From assembly GCA_964035545.1 (NCBI GenBank), contig OZ037766.1, positions 29,843,140-29,907,139 on the forward strand: DNA of 64,000 nt. The letters run 5' to 3'. A program made the position numbers and the translations under genes. Numbering within the stretch: position 1 is the stretch's first letter; every line of letters starts with the position of its first letter. Below, piece by piece: positions 47,985-64,000 of the stretch. A model generated the notes under the pieces. It saw only the letters and a program-made list of their open reading frames with translations, ran no database searches and was not told the origin of the DNA. This DNA comes from Bugula neritina (lineage: Eukaryota; Bryozoa; Gymnolaemata; Cheilostomatida; Bugulidae).

Positions 47985-50900
47985 TGAGACATCAAATATG
48001 GCTGCCGCACAGATTTCTATCCCCTTCTATGAATTCGGATTTAGTTTTCTGTTGTTTATGCTTTACGCTAGAGCTGGAAATGAATAGTCCAAGCAGTTTA
48101 TTTGGTTGAAGACTTACTTGCGAGGTCAGTAGGTTAGTAATCTAACTACTCTTCTGTTTAAAACTGCAATTAAAAAAGCTATTTACTATTCCAATCACAA
48201 AGCATCAGTAGAATATTATACTATGGCAATCTAAGCACTCTAGTAGATGGTAGTAAGGAGTTAAAGACTGCGGTCAGTGAACACTCGCAGCACAATGAAG
48301 GTTTCAATTTTCAAACAAACATACTATGTATTCAACCAATCACATTACTACAAAGGGTGACTCACTGCAAGCGTGACCATATAATAAATTAGCTATTGAT
48401 CTTATTATAGGTACTCCATTGATACATCTAGTGATAAGCATTGTCTTTACCTGTGCTGAGTCATAAGAGCACGCAAACGAATAACCTTTTTGTTGCAATG
48501 CATGTTATTCTTAGGATAAATTATTTATACAGATCTGCCTCTGAATACTTATTTTGAAAGAAAATCTAAAGACAACGCTTGATCTGAAAAAGCTAATAAT
48601 TAATTAAGTGAAAAGGCATAATGCATGAGTTCTGAGTCATATCGTGAAATTGGGGGGAATTATTAGAAAAAAAATGTCTATCAATTTCAACAAAGTTACG
48701 ATTAAAATCAATAATAAATAATAACAAATCGTAATTATCAATATATTTTAGAAATCAATTAAAAGGACATCAGAATTCTACGCCTCAACGAGTTAATTTA
48801 CCAGTTAAAGGAATATTTCCTTTTCTTGAAATAAAATATCCAAGCTATATTATTTACAAACTAAAATTATATAAAGTGTAAATAAACAAACATATTTTCT
48901 GAATAAAACTCTTTAACACTTATCAAAATATGATTATGATAGATGATGATCTTGGATGTTTTTACTAGAATGAAAACAGTGTTATTGCATAGAGCAGAAA
49001 ACAGTTTTTCAAGAGCTAAATTGTTTATGAACATAAAAGAATATCTACTAAAAGTAGAGTAGAAGCCTATTGATGTTGCTATTTTATACTTGAGTCTTAA
49101 AATATTAGCGTTATTTTAATAAGACTGAATAAAAATGTATTTATCTATCTAAAAAACAATATTAAGCAGAAACATGTTACTGATACAAAATTTTGTCATA
49201 TTGATATGATTGTTATATTATGACCACTTTTGTTGTTATCCATGATTATCATTATTAGAATTAGAATTACCATTGTGACTTAATACTAAACATTAAAATA
49301 ATCACTATAAGCATGTTAACACAACTCTTCATCAGGACTACTAAATAAGTATTTAATGAATATTCTGTTTACAAAACTAACTTATTGATAGTAATACAAC
49401 AATTTTAAATATCATTAATAAACAACAAACTAATAATGAGCTGAGGTATGACCTAATTCAACCAAATTTAAATATTTCTGAAGTTACAAAACAGAAAACT
49501 TCACAAAGATATTGTTACTATGTTATTGTTACAAAGTTATTATGGATAGATACTCTGAATCCGAATATAAAATGTAAATCACTCAACGCTAATTGTTTAT
49601 TAATTATAAGCAGATTTCAACTTTAATACTGAGTAAAAAATAATATTGAAAATCACAGACAAAAATTATAAAATATGGTAGCTATAACAACTGGAACTAT
49701 AATTATCACTATGAGTATGAGAGTCAATTATTATTAGTAGTTAAAATCAACCCTTCATGATTTTACTTATAGTGAAAGTTCTAGTATAAGTATTACTTAA
49801 ATTAAATTTACTTCAATACATATAGTTATACTTTTACTAGTCTCAGTGACTGTGAGTTAATACTAATAAGTAATACCTATACATATAGTTATACTAATAG
49901 CAATACTATTAGTATTTTATAAGCACAAGTATTACTAAGACTAATACTTAAAATTAGAATTTTACTGTTATTATCAATATCCATTAGAGTTTAACCTGCC
50001 TATAACTGTGCCCTATAAGTGTGACTATCTCAATGCCTATAGCATTAACTATGAATTATCAATATTAATATGGTACTACCATCTCCTGTTGAACTTCAAC
50101 TTGAAGATGATAACCATGTTAGTATCAATTAATTCAGTATAACAGCTAGCATTACTTAAAAATTGATGCAAGTACAAACCTTAGTTTTACTAATTACTTA
50201 CAATTATACTAATATTTGTAGTAATACTAATAGTTAGGCTATACCTATACTAGAAAGTAAGATTATACTTATACTCAATAAGTATAACTCATGCATATAC
50301 TTACTACTAGTTCTTAGTCTTATAGTAATTATTGACTTATTAAAAATTATTATTACTTATACTTATAGTTTAAGTTATTAAATTTGGTAATTACTAATAT
50401 TTGTACTTATACTGATAGTAATACAAATAGTAGTATTACTACTAGTAATAGCAATACTATAACTAATAGTAATATGTTACTGAGTAATAGTAATAATAAT
50501 ACTATAACTATTATTAACACTAATAGTAATACTAATCCTAATGACTCAGTAATTAGTAATACTAATTAGTAATTTAAACTACTAAGTCTAATAGGCTACT
50601 AATAGTAATACTCATATTATAAGTATTACTATTAGTATTAGACTTAATAATTATACTCACTGTAAGTGTATAAGCATAACTATAAGTTATAGTTATACTT
50701 ATACAGTGAGTTATACTTATACTTATGGTTATAGTATTACTATTACTATTAGTTATACTAAAAGTAAAAGTAAAAGTAAAAGTAAAAATTATTAACATAA
50801 TAGTTTAGACTTTAGGTTATAGTATTACTTTAGTATTACAACCTTGACCATTACTATTTACAATCAACATTATAAATGCAGTACTCATTACTGATTAGTG

Positions 50901-52700
50901 ATTACAGTTACTGTTACAATATCAATAAAACATTAGTCTTTGAACCTCAACGAGCGTTTTATTTTTTGTAAGCAAAGCTAGTGCCACAGACAAAATCAAT
51001 GTGTCTCTTATTCCTAATGATAATACCTTAAAATCACTGTAAAACTTGAACATAACATTAATGATAAGTTTCAAAAACAAAAGCGTTACTGAGATATGCC
51101 ATTCTAAGAACAGGCAACATGTTGTTAAATTTATTCTCTTCTAGCTGTACCTTTTGTCATTGCGATTGTGTCTGTGATGAAACTTGTTCTTTAGTCGGAA
51201 ACTTCTAAACAGGACTAAGTTGGAACCGTCGATAATGAATAAGCTAAGCAGCCGTCTATTACTTAAATTCGATTGAGCGTTTCTGGTGATTTGCCTCAGC
51301 TCATTGCTTTCTAAAAGAAAAAACTTGAACTTATCGCATGCTATCTACCTTTTAACAAGCAACTACAATGACCTTTGGACTAAAGTCTCAGGCTACAAAA
51401 TTTGGAAAATTCCCCGTCAATGGACAGGTTGGTTGAATCAGTTTCAGTTTATATTTCCAGGTTCGATTCGAAGTAAACTGCAATAACTTCTGTTCCCTTA
51501 AAAGGCAAAGAGCAAATTGAAACTGAGTGTGTAATAATATATATTTTTTAATATAGTGACAATGCTAATATCCGTGATACTCACATGCTGAGCGTAAACT
51601 CAAATTCAATAAGTCAATTATGAATTAATGATTAATCATTATCATTATGATTATTTTAAGGGAATGACATCGTCTATTATTAACACATTAATCATTATCA
51701 TTAAATTTAAGCTTAACAATTACTTTTACACCTGCAGTAAAACTTTTAGTTTTACTCGATGTTTGCAGTTATTGTTAAAATATGACTGTTTACTAGGATT
51801 AGGAATGTCATTTCGATCATCATTATCATTATAAATAATGATATCATTATGAAGATAAAATTGAATGTGGTTTTTGTGGCTGTTAGTGTTACACTTACAG
51901 TTATTTCATTATTTGTATTATATATTTTTAATTATTGTATTTGTTATTGAAATTATACGTGAGCGATAAAATCAGTCAAAGTTAGAGTAACCCAATCGCA
52001 CTATATTAGCTAGTGTATATAACTTAAACTACAATCCAATTTTATTCAGCAATTCACGAATCATAAGTAATTGGTGGATTGATAAAATTAGTTACCCTTT
52101 TTAAATAATATTATCTATTTCTTGAACTATTTGTAACCGAAGTAATGCTATGAGCACTAGTATGTTATTGTTATCTATGTTTATATTTTTTATAACGATG
52201 AAATTCAAGTATAAATTTAACATTATTAAAGGTTTTGTTTTTTTGTTACTATTGAGTATTTAACCCACTATATAAAGTGCACAGCTAATAAAATTTATAA
52301 TATGCTTGACGCAATATTAAGTGCTTTGTTGTAAACTGAATGGTTCTATAAGCAGCTCCGGGTAGGGGGTGAATAAGTTTGAAATTAAGAGTTTTCATAA
52401 ACCCTAACTTCAAACCTGAGAACCACAAACTACTGCAGTCACCCCCAACTTGAAGCTGCTTATAGGGTATTAATTTTGTAGTCTCACCTAAAAATTACAA
52501 TAAATAATACGGTAACGGTATGTCTAGTAGTTTGTATATATTGCATCGAGATCTCTCTTATTTATACTGAAATAGAACATAACACTGTTTGTATTATTAG
52601 CAATTCAAATTTTAAATTATATGTGCAAGTAAGGTTTCCACAATGTGAATATGAAATTGCATTTGGTTGATTTACTTGTGTTTTTACAGAAATAGGAAAA
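47985..52700. other. Gene-free region between divergent KLHL8 and kinase genes
   Basis: No credible exon. It should contain the promoters of KLHL8 (minus) and the kinase (plus). The middle is occupied by low-complexity DNA (about 49680-50870). An acceptor-like TTTTTACAG just before 52690 hints at an upstream 5' UTR exon of the kinase. Confidence 0.6.
49680..50870. repeat. Low-complexity AGTAATACTAATA-rich domain
   Basis: More than 1 kb dominated by the words AGTAATA, ACTAATA, TTATACT and AGTATTAC in both orientations. Short ORFs inside it (50384-50569 on plus, 50574-50798 on minus) encode only Asn/Thr/Ser/Ile-rich low-complexity peptides and are rejected. Confidence 0.85.
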
Positions 52701-55700
52701 ATGGATAAATACAAAGAAGTTGCTCTCCTTGGAGGGGGAATGTTTGGCAAAGCATACCTATATGAGTATGAAACAAATGGGAAAAAAAGTCAATGTGCTA
52801 TCAAGGTTTCTAATTACTGTTTAAAGTCATATATATCTGTTGTGCTCACTTTCCTTCAAGATTGACAAGACATGCCTAAATTATAGCTATAGTGTGTGTT
52901 TATTAAAAAGATAAATCACATGAGATATTATGAAGATAGAAAATCAAACTAAAAATTCCTTGAGTAATGGTTTAGATATTTCTGTTTCTTTGTGCTGTAA
53001 AAGATAATTTGCAGTGCAATAAGTTTTAAAAGAATGCCCATGCTTTGAGCACAGATGCTGCAAAATCACAATTCTCAATTTTTTTCCAATAAATTAAAAG
53101 TTCTGTGCATCTTTATACAAAAGAAAATTTATGAGTTAAATAAATGCAGCTAAATTTTCCTTCTCCACTTCTTTAGCTGCACTAACTCATACCATGACAT
53201 TGATAGCTAACAAGTCAACAAGCTATTACCAAAAGGCTTTCACCAAACATATTTCAGCAAAAAGCTCCTGTTACCGTATAGGTTTTCATCTTTTTACCGA
53301 TACAAACACTGTAGTTGACATAAAGCCTTTAATTTTTGTTGATTTATTCAAGATTTTTAAGACATTTAAATTATATTCAATTTTTTTTTATAAAAACTTG
53401 ATTTGATATAACAATTAAGTGCATTGGTAAAGCAAGTTAGTATGTTTAAAAGCTGAACAGAGTTTTTATAAATTATATAATAATATTGTACTAAAACAGC
53501 ATGTGACTGACTTTAATACACTATGGAATTCTTTTTACCTTCCTTAGAAATCAATGTGCACATCTGCTGTAATTTAACATGTTAACTTATTAATGAAATG
53601 CTGGTATGAAGTTGTTTCGTTTATTACTGTTTAGTCTATGGTTTTAGAAAATCCCAGTTCCAAGTGTCAAACCAGAGTTACAAGCTAGTGCTGTCAGAGA
53701 AATCGACGTGTTGAGGAAGTTGCATCACCCTGGCATTGTAAAGTATATTGAATCCTTTAAACGTAAGTAATCTTGTTTGACTCAAATGTCATTGCACTAA
53801 AATAATAGATATTCTTTGCAGTTGTGACTAAATTACTCATTTTTTTAATTATGCAGGAAATCTCTGATTTTCTGTAGTTATTAAAGTAAACGATTTAATG
53901 AATACTGCGTACAACATTTGACAGATGCTGGAGATATCTGTATCGTCATGGAGTACTGTGATTCTGGTGACTTGGAGAAGAAAATACATGCTCAGCAAAG
54001 CGTTCAGTTTTCGGAAGAGCAGGTCTTTATTTCACTTGTCATTGAGTACATCATTTAGAGCTGAAAAATTTTGCTACATGTTTATGCTATGTTTGCTTTA
54101 TTTGATTCAGAGACTGGTTAAAGAGTTGATGATAGTTTATTGTTTTAGATATTAAAGGTCCAATCTGGATAGATCTAAAAACACAAACTGATTATTATTA
54201 ATAACACCAATAACATGGTATAAACATTAACAAAAAAAAGCTTATTTAGCATATATTATATTTTGTTTTATGCTTGCTTTTCAATGTCTTTAATTTTAGC
54301 CCAGCTTATTGTGATGTATATATTTCTAGGTATGGGACTGGTTTATTCAGCTGTGCTTGGCTATAAAGTACTTGCACGGAAAACGAGTTATGCACCGAGA
54401 CCTGAAGCCAAACAACATCTTCCTTACTAAGGACAACACTCTTAAAGTTGGAGACTTTGGTCTTTCTAAAGTTTCAGAGTGGTGAGATTTCATTACAACA
54501 TAACTTTTATTAAACATTCAGTAATTTGCTTTTTACTGTACAATACATATATAATATAATATTTTAATAGAAATGTATTAGCTATTTTATAGTCAACAAT
54601 ACATAAATGCATTGCATAGTTACGGTCCATGAACAGTACATGAGTGTTTTGCATAGTTACGGTGCGATGGAGCAAACCCTTGCCGGAGCCATTGGATACT
54701 GTGCTCCTGAGGTGATGGCCGGAGAGCCGTACTCTAGCAAGTGTGACATGTTCTCTCTTGGCTGTGTGCTCTACAACATCCTGATGCTGAGACAACCAGT
54801 GAGTCTATGGTTTACTGACCATGTAACGTGGTTACTTTTTTGCTTTCTCAATTATAGAATTTTATGACTTATCTGTATACTGGTGCTGAGCTAATATTAG
54901 AAATAGGCTACCACACTGCATGTTTTATCTTATTTTAAAATTTTCATTAAATATATATCAGATGTCTGTATAAAATTTAAGATCATGGTTTTTTAGGTAT
55001 TATAATAACTTTGCTGTAAACTTATGATACATGTATATGTTCTAGTTTTAGGCTATTTATATTAAAAGATTACATTTTTATTGCAATTTTAACATAACAT
55101 TTATAACAAGTTTTTAAATTTTAAATGCTTTCTAAATTTTACAAATTATTGTTTGCTGTTTTTTGAGTTTGCTCTACAATTTGATCAAATAAACAGTTGT
55201 AATGGAATAGCTACATTTTATAGAATCAAAGCATTTTGATTTTATCAAATCTAAGGTGGCATTGTGATTGTGTATTTGTTGTAGTTTGAGGGGCCCAATG
55301 TCTTCGCTATAATGAATCTAGTAAAGGAAGGGAGGTATACCCAGGTCTCTCCAAATTATGGCCAGCCTTTAAGAAGCATGGTAACTAGGCTACTAAATGT
55401 AGATCAAAGGTTAGCAATCGTTCTGAGATTAAATGTTGTTTTCTGATGAATTTTCCACAAAGAAAAAATAATGATATGAGAATTTAATGAGAAACAATAA
55501 ATAAAAGTGATTTCTATTTTTGTAAGTTTTTTTATAAAGTTTGTTATGTTGTGAATTTATATTTATATATACATTTGTAAAGCAGTTTTCTACAGGAAAA
55601 GTCATTATATTTTCAGTTCTAAGCTGCAATAACTTAGATAATGTAAAACACACTTTCTTTGCAGTCAAGTAGTTCTAAGACTAACTTATTGTATAACGGT

Positions 55701-55947
55701 TTCAACAAAGATAAGTATAGGCAACTCCGAAATGCCCAAATATGTACGTAGACTCACTAAAATGTGGCGCTTATTTTGCAGAGAGAGACCATCTATAACT
55801 CAAGTAATGAATGACGATACTGTAAGAGCCAAAGCTAAACCTGAAGAACGCCTGCGTAGAGTTTACCAGCATCAGTTAAACAGTAAGTCCCGCCTCTTTA
55901 GTGCAATTAGCCCCGCCTCTTTAGTCCTGTTAGTCCCGCCTCTCTAA
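52701..55947 (+). CDS. NEK-like serine/threonine protein kinase (300 aa)
   Basis: Exons: 52701-52805, 53648-53762, 53925-54022, 54330-54481, 54657-54798, 55285-55409, 55782-55947 (TAA); phases agree. The protein is almost only a kinase domain. It has a glycine-rich loop [12 protein letters not shown] (about 9-20), CAIK with K35, the alpha-C glutamate E53, [10 protein letters not shown] with D130, DFGLSK with D148, and YCAPEV for [33 protein letters not shown] and [15 protein letters not shown] point to the NEK family (family knowledge: mitosis, cilia and microtubules). All catalytic residues are present, so activity is expected. There is no coiled coil or other tail. The last exon contains two internal donors: GTAAGT at 55883 and GTAAGA at 55822. 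If the second is used, the frame continues into the Arb2 exon at 56269 (see findings). Confidence 0.85.
55889..55946. promoter_or_regulatory. Three GC-box-like CCCGCCTC repeats
   Basis: Three copies of CCCGCCTCTTTAGT-like sequence at about 22-base spacing, strikingly GC-rich in an AT-rich window. They lie at the end of the kinase ORF and about 320-380 bases upstream of the Arb2 ATG. They could be Sp/KLF-type promoter elements of the Arb2 gene, or merely a small tandem repeat. Confidence 0.35.
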
Positions 55948-56268
55948 TACAATACTGTCTGCCCCTTTGAAACAAAAGGCCATGTTTATGTTACTCAGAT
56001 TCTTAACTATAACAAATTGTTTTGTCTCCACAAATATTTTCCCGCGCATTTTTAAAAATCTAAATCTGAAATATTCAAGTCTCTGCTACTAACATTGATA
56101 TTGATATTAAATATTCCAATTGCCTCGATAACAAGTAGGCACTATAAATATTGTAAATATACGTACTAACGGTATGTCACACATTATACACTAACTTGAT
56201 CAATTGTTATGCGATATAAAAATATGAAATTTGTTAGTTAATGCTTCGATAGTAGTTTATCATTATAG

Positions 56269-59200
56269 ATGCCATTGCTATTTCCTAGTACACTTATGAA
56301 TGTAGATGGTGTACTGTTGGACAACCAAGGGAATGGATTCGTCTTTGATCACTATCTTAACAGCCTTCGAGACAACAATTGGAGATTTGACGGTTTGGCT
56401 GAGGTATACAATTTTCTAAAGGAACATTTTTTACATCCATCTGAAAATTTAAATGATTCTGAAAAACGTACAATGAAATACAGTTTTATTCTACAATATA
56501 CTCAATGCGCGCTTCTGTACTGTAAAAGCATAACTTTCTAAATTTTTGCATTTTATTATTTTACTGTTCGGAGGTGATAAACTTAGAGAATGGTGCATGT
56601 TATTTATGTTTAAAGCACTTGAATTAAACACTTTATTGTTCTCTTGTTGACTTTTTCCGTAAAAGTTGGTTTCTGTTTCATATAAAATATTGCCTCTATG
56701 CTGATTTGGATTATTATTCATAATATATGTTGGAAAACCGCATAGAGGCAATATTTTGTACGAGTTTGCTTCGTTTTTTAAATTAAACTAAAAAAATGCT
56801 ACCTTCTACTATTTAGATATTTGAAGCTTTTCTATACGATGAGATGATGAACATGGGTCTTATAAAGCTTCCTGTCCCCGTTGAAGTAAGTACTCTGTCA
56901 CTCATTGTCCGTGGGGACATAGTACTACCTTTGACTAAATACTCACTGTGACTCATTACTCACTGTGACTCATTACTCAGTGTAACTCATTACTCACTGT
57001 GACTCATTACTCACTGTGACTCAGTACTCACTGTGCTGTGACTTGTTCACTGTGACGCCATACTTACTGTGACTCAATAATCACTGTGACTCATAACTCT
57101 GTGTGACTCAATACTCACTGTGACTCAATGCTCACTTGACTCATTACTCACTGGGAGTTTGTAGTGGATATTGACTCTGTTAAAGTTCTATGACTTCAGA
57201 ATTGAGTTGATCTTTTGAACAATTTACACGGTGTTAATCTATAGTCTTTATTTTGTATATCAAATGTTTTATTATTATATATATTACATTACGTCACATC
57301 TAATAATATATAATTGTATATGTGTGGGTGTGCGTGTGCATGCATCCCAATGCTACTCAGCTTTATAGATCCAGTTAGCTTAGTCAGCAAACTGCTAATG
57401 TTAAAAACTACATCATATTCCACATTATATCACAATACATGAGACTGTTAACGACTCTAGTCCACTGGGAACCCTGATTACGACTCACCAGGCTCATTCA
57501 TATTTGCGACGGAAAACTGGCGATATTGTGAGAGACTTTTGATACTGATTCATGGTTCGGGAAATGTCAGAGCTGGCCAATGGACTCAAAGGTGAATGTT
57601 TTAAATTTTAGGTCATTTCGAGCTAGAACGCAAAAGTAAAAGTAATATTGAAAAAAATTCACTTGCATTTTTTAAGTTATATCTTAAGCTTGCATTAAAA
57701 TACCTATATTAATTTTCAAGACTTTTATACTAATTAAATCCCCCTTTGTCTACCTTGATTTAACAAATTTACGAAACAATGTACTTTGGGATTTTAAATA
57801 TGAAATTCCATTTCATAACCCTAGACATTTCATAGCTGAATGTTTTGCATTACCCTGCATGTATAATGTTGTAAATGTGTAATATTAGATTGTACTGTGA
57901 AAATGAAAGTAAATTTTTCATCAGCCACTGTTAGTGTGCTGAAAAAAGTAGTACATAACTGTAATATGCCAGCTTTGCTGTCAGTGTTTATGCTATTGTT
58001 CTTTGTGGTGTTGAACCAATAGACTGATGATAGGCGGATCACTGGACCAGGGAACACAACTTCCATATATACGGAAAGCCAGGGAATGCAACTACGAAGT
58101 GATGGTACTTAATACCAACGATAATCAAAGTGACACAGCGGTAGGATTTTTTTATTTTAATAAACAGAAAAAACTATGCTGCCAATGTAGATTTTTAAAA
58201 TTTTTGTTAAAGCAAAATGTGCTATTATAGTATTATAATTTTAAAATTTGTCATAATCTACAGCTTTCTACTTTAATTACCACTACTACTACTACCACTA
58301 CTACTACTGCCACTGCTACTACTACTACTACTACCACCGCTGCTACCACCTCAATCTTTATGATTATCTCTTTGCATGGTACTAAAGTTGTACTCAACAT
58401 ACCACACTAGCTATGGCATCGTTAGGAATTGCTTTTGTGATAATCTTGGAAATGATAACTTGTATGCAAAATAATTTAGTGGCAGACTGGCTAGAGTGTG
58501 TGCTTGCTTTGTGTGCATAGCTTTAACTAAATATTTACAGCTTTTACAATAATTTATCATCACTAATTTATATTAGTAGAATATTTTATTTTCTGCTAGC
58601 TTAATTAAAACAAAACACTGGCTCACGTTTAACTACAAGATCTTCTGAAAAACCTGATTTAAGTTAATGGACTCTTCTAGGGTTGCCGGTCACCTCGGGA
58701 CCACGGGGAATACGTTTGGACTCACTACATTACAAAGTGTACAGCCAAGCAAATTGCTATCAAGTCACACAGCGCCGGGGGTTCTGTTGTGGCTCATTTG
58801 CTCTCCAAGTTTGAAGATGATTTTCGGAACAGAGTCAAAGCGAATGCATTCACTGGTGATTGTTGCTTATTCGGGAAGAAAATGCAACCTTTTGTTCACA
58901 GTGTAAGTCTTTTGTGCGGAAATATTTTCATTTTTATAATAAGGTCGATTGTGAACATAAGCAGACAACTTCTTGTATTTGATTATTCCCAGCATTTGGT
59001 TGACCATGGGTTACTTAGTAGCTATATAAGTGCAGCAAAACATTATAGTTAAAAGAATCAATTTATTTTACAGCTTTAAATATTTGATTAATTAACGGTA
59101 TATAAAAATTATTAATGTATTTCATCAACTTGCGTTATTGTTTCAACAGGCAACCAAGAGTTGGATAGTAAGTGACAAGAACTTGGGAACGCCCCTGCCT

Positions 59201-59314
59201 TCTAACGGCTGTGAATGCGCGTCTGCTGGCACACCAGAACATCGGGAAACGCCTCACAAAGCATTTGAACCTGTTTTCAAGTTCATTGCCGAGAAATTTG
59301 GTGATAGTGTTTAA
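56269..59314 (+). CDS. Arb2-domain protein, ARB2A/FAM172A-like (279 aa)
   Basis: Exons: 56269-56403, 56817-56885, 57461-57591, 58023-58140, 58681-58902, 59150-59314 (TAA); 840 nt, all phases agree. The protein is a single Arb2 domain with an alpha/beta-hydrolase-like pattern. LLILIHGSGNVRAGQW at about 94-109 matches the family hallmark. LDQGTQLPYIRKA and YEVMVLNTND follow at about 120-145. Then comes IAIKSHSAGGS with a nucleophile-elbow serine at 182, and finally CASAGTPEHRE near the C-terminus. Relatives are vertebrate FAM172A/ARB2A (linked to chromatin and splicing) and fission yeast Arb2 of the ARC Argonaute complex. The human protein's acidic linker in mid-domain is much shorter here. The start is the ATG directly after an acceptor-like TTATAG, so an upstream 5' exon, or fusion to the kinase, is possible. 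Confidence 0.85.
56935..57160 (+). repeat. 17-bp minisatellite in Arb2 intron 2
   Basis: About twelve degenerate copies of ACTCACTGTGACTCATT, beginning about 50 bases after the donor at 56885 (GAA/GTAAGTAC). Confidence 0.92.
58278..58350. repeat. (TAC)n/(CTA)n microsatellite in Arb2 intron 4
   Basis: A trinucleotide run of CTACTACTACCACTACTACT type with C and G interruptions; intronic. Confidence 0.93.
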
Positions 59315-60385
59315 AATCAAACCGTTAATTTTATTACAAACCTGCAACATTATCGCTAATCAAGTTCTGTCTAGTTCACCACATGCTATAACCATTATTG
59401 AAACCATGACATATGTGATGATTGGTGCTTGACATTTGCGGACCACTGCCTGCTAATTATACTGTTTTGTTTTCAGTCAACGTTGTATAATAATTTTAAA
59501 ATTATTTCTTCTAATGTGTTTAATTACTATCAAGTATTCCAATGCACACAGCTTCAAGCGTAGGCAACTCCAGAGTTATATGTTGGAGCACTCGTATGCA
59601 AGGATGACTTTCTTTGGTGGACTTGAGTTGCAGGGCATTATTTTACTATTGATAAATTATATTCAATTTTCATCAACTACTTCTCATGTTGTTAGTTGAT
59701 TGACTAAACTTTTACAAAATAAGTTTTTTGTTGTCACCAAATTGTTCTAGTTTGTTGACTTAGTATTAAATTCTAAAACCTAGACTATATTTTTGATTTT
59801 TATTTTAAACACAATGGATTATTTCACATATATTTTTATTTTATTATTTGTCATACATTTTAGGAGATAATTTTGCTATATTAAAGTAGAAAAAATCCTT
59901 TACAGTATTTTTATTATGATTTCTCTAGTAACGTAGGAACAGTGATTTGTCAAATTGCCCCATAAAGGTTAGCACTAGAGATACTGCTACAGCAGTTTAT
60001 ATTTCAAGTCATCGAAAAGACAACTCCTGAGCTAAGAGTGTGTAGTGTAAAATTCCTAGAGAAATGGGAGATCAATGATCATCTAGAGCTTTTAGACATC
60101 AGGAGATGACAGTATAAATAAAATACTAATAAATAACATAATTCATAAGTGGTTATAAAACTAGAAAAATAATTTAATTAAAATGTGAGTCGCCTGATAA
60201 ACATAAAATATCAAACTAACAAGATAAGAAAAAGGATATCCAAGAAAAAATGATGACAAAATAATAACTCGAATTATGGAAGTACTCGGTTAGAAAATAT
60301 CAATAAGAAAACATTTTTGAAGTAAGTGCCTACAGTGGCATATCGCATTCCGCAATCGATACATCTCATAGAAGACATACTGAGG
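59315..60385. other. Intergenic region between convergent Arb2 and UGDH genes
   Basis: Holds the 3' UTRs of both genes. AATAAA on the plus strand at 60117 and TTTATT runs near 59836 (minus-strand signals) are candidates. No coding exon recognised. Confidence 0.55.

Positions 60386-64000
<3,615 letters not shown>

Noticed and set aside
50384-50798. Asn/Thr/Ser-rich ORFs on both strands
   Set aside because: Low-complexity translations of the AGTAATACTAATA-rich domain, with no start context, splice sites or domain.

Overview
This is an AT-rich eukaryotic window, almost certainly from an invertebrate animal. Its genes are cut into 7-12 short exons with GT-AG introns. Several encode animal-type families: a KLHL8-like BTB-BACK-Kelch protein, an EndoU endoribonuclease, a class A GPCR, UDP-glucose dehydrogenase and an ARB2A/FAM172A-like protein. 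The density (about one gene per 6-8 kb) and the divergent GPCR would fit a sponge or another early-branching animal, but that is inference; the sequence shown does not fix the species.

Layout. 1-21584: a cluster of three paralogous E3-ligase-like genes. A is on the minus strand and runs off the left edge; B and C are complete and on the plus strand. Each starts with a one-exon C3HC4 RING. B and C continue with a coiled coil and four tandem repeats resembling the Mind-bomb/KEG SH3-like repeat. 21585-33359: mostly gene-poor, with an intronless GPCR (24520-25512, minus), a small single-pass membrane ORF (31512-31757, plus) and a ~200 bp inverted-repeat pair around 30-31 kb. 33360-37321: an eight-exon EndoU gene (minus), with a long near-perfect hairpin in intron 1. 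39980-47984: a twelve-exon KLHL8-like gene (minus). 47985-52700: gene-free, with low-complexity DNA. 52701-55947: a NEK-like kinase (plus). 56269-59314: an Arb2-domain protein (plus), only about 320 bp behind the kinase. 60386-64000: the 3' half of UDP-glucose 6-dehydrogenase (minus), open at the right edge.

All exon chains were joined by hand. Donor and acceptor phases agree throughout: B gives 607 aa, C 668 aa, EndoU 279 aa, KLHL8 681 aa, Arb2 279 aa and the kinase 300 aa. No operon or pathway links the genes, except that RING genes A-C are a local family and KLHL8 is also a ubiquitin-ligase component (a CUL3 adaptor, from family knowledge). The most unusual signals are the RING plus KEG-like-repeat family with a nearly identical first exon in A and C and a shifted start codon in C, a minisatellite that has copied a splice acceptor of gene C, a 79-bp-arm hairpin in the EndoU gene, an ambiguous kinase/Arb2 boundary, and a recurring placement of tandem repeats against splice sites.
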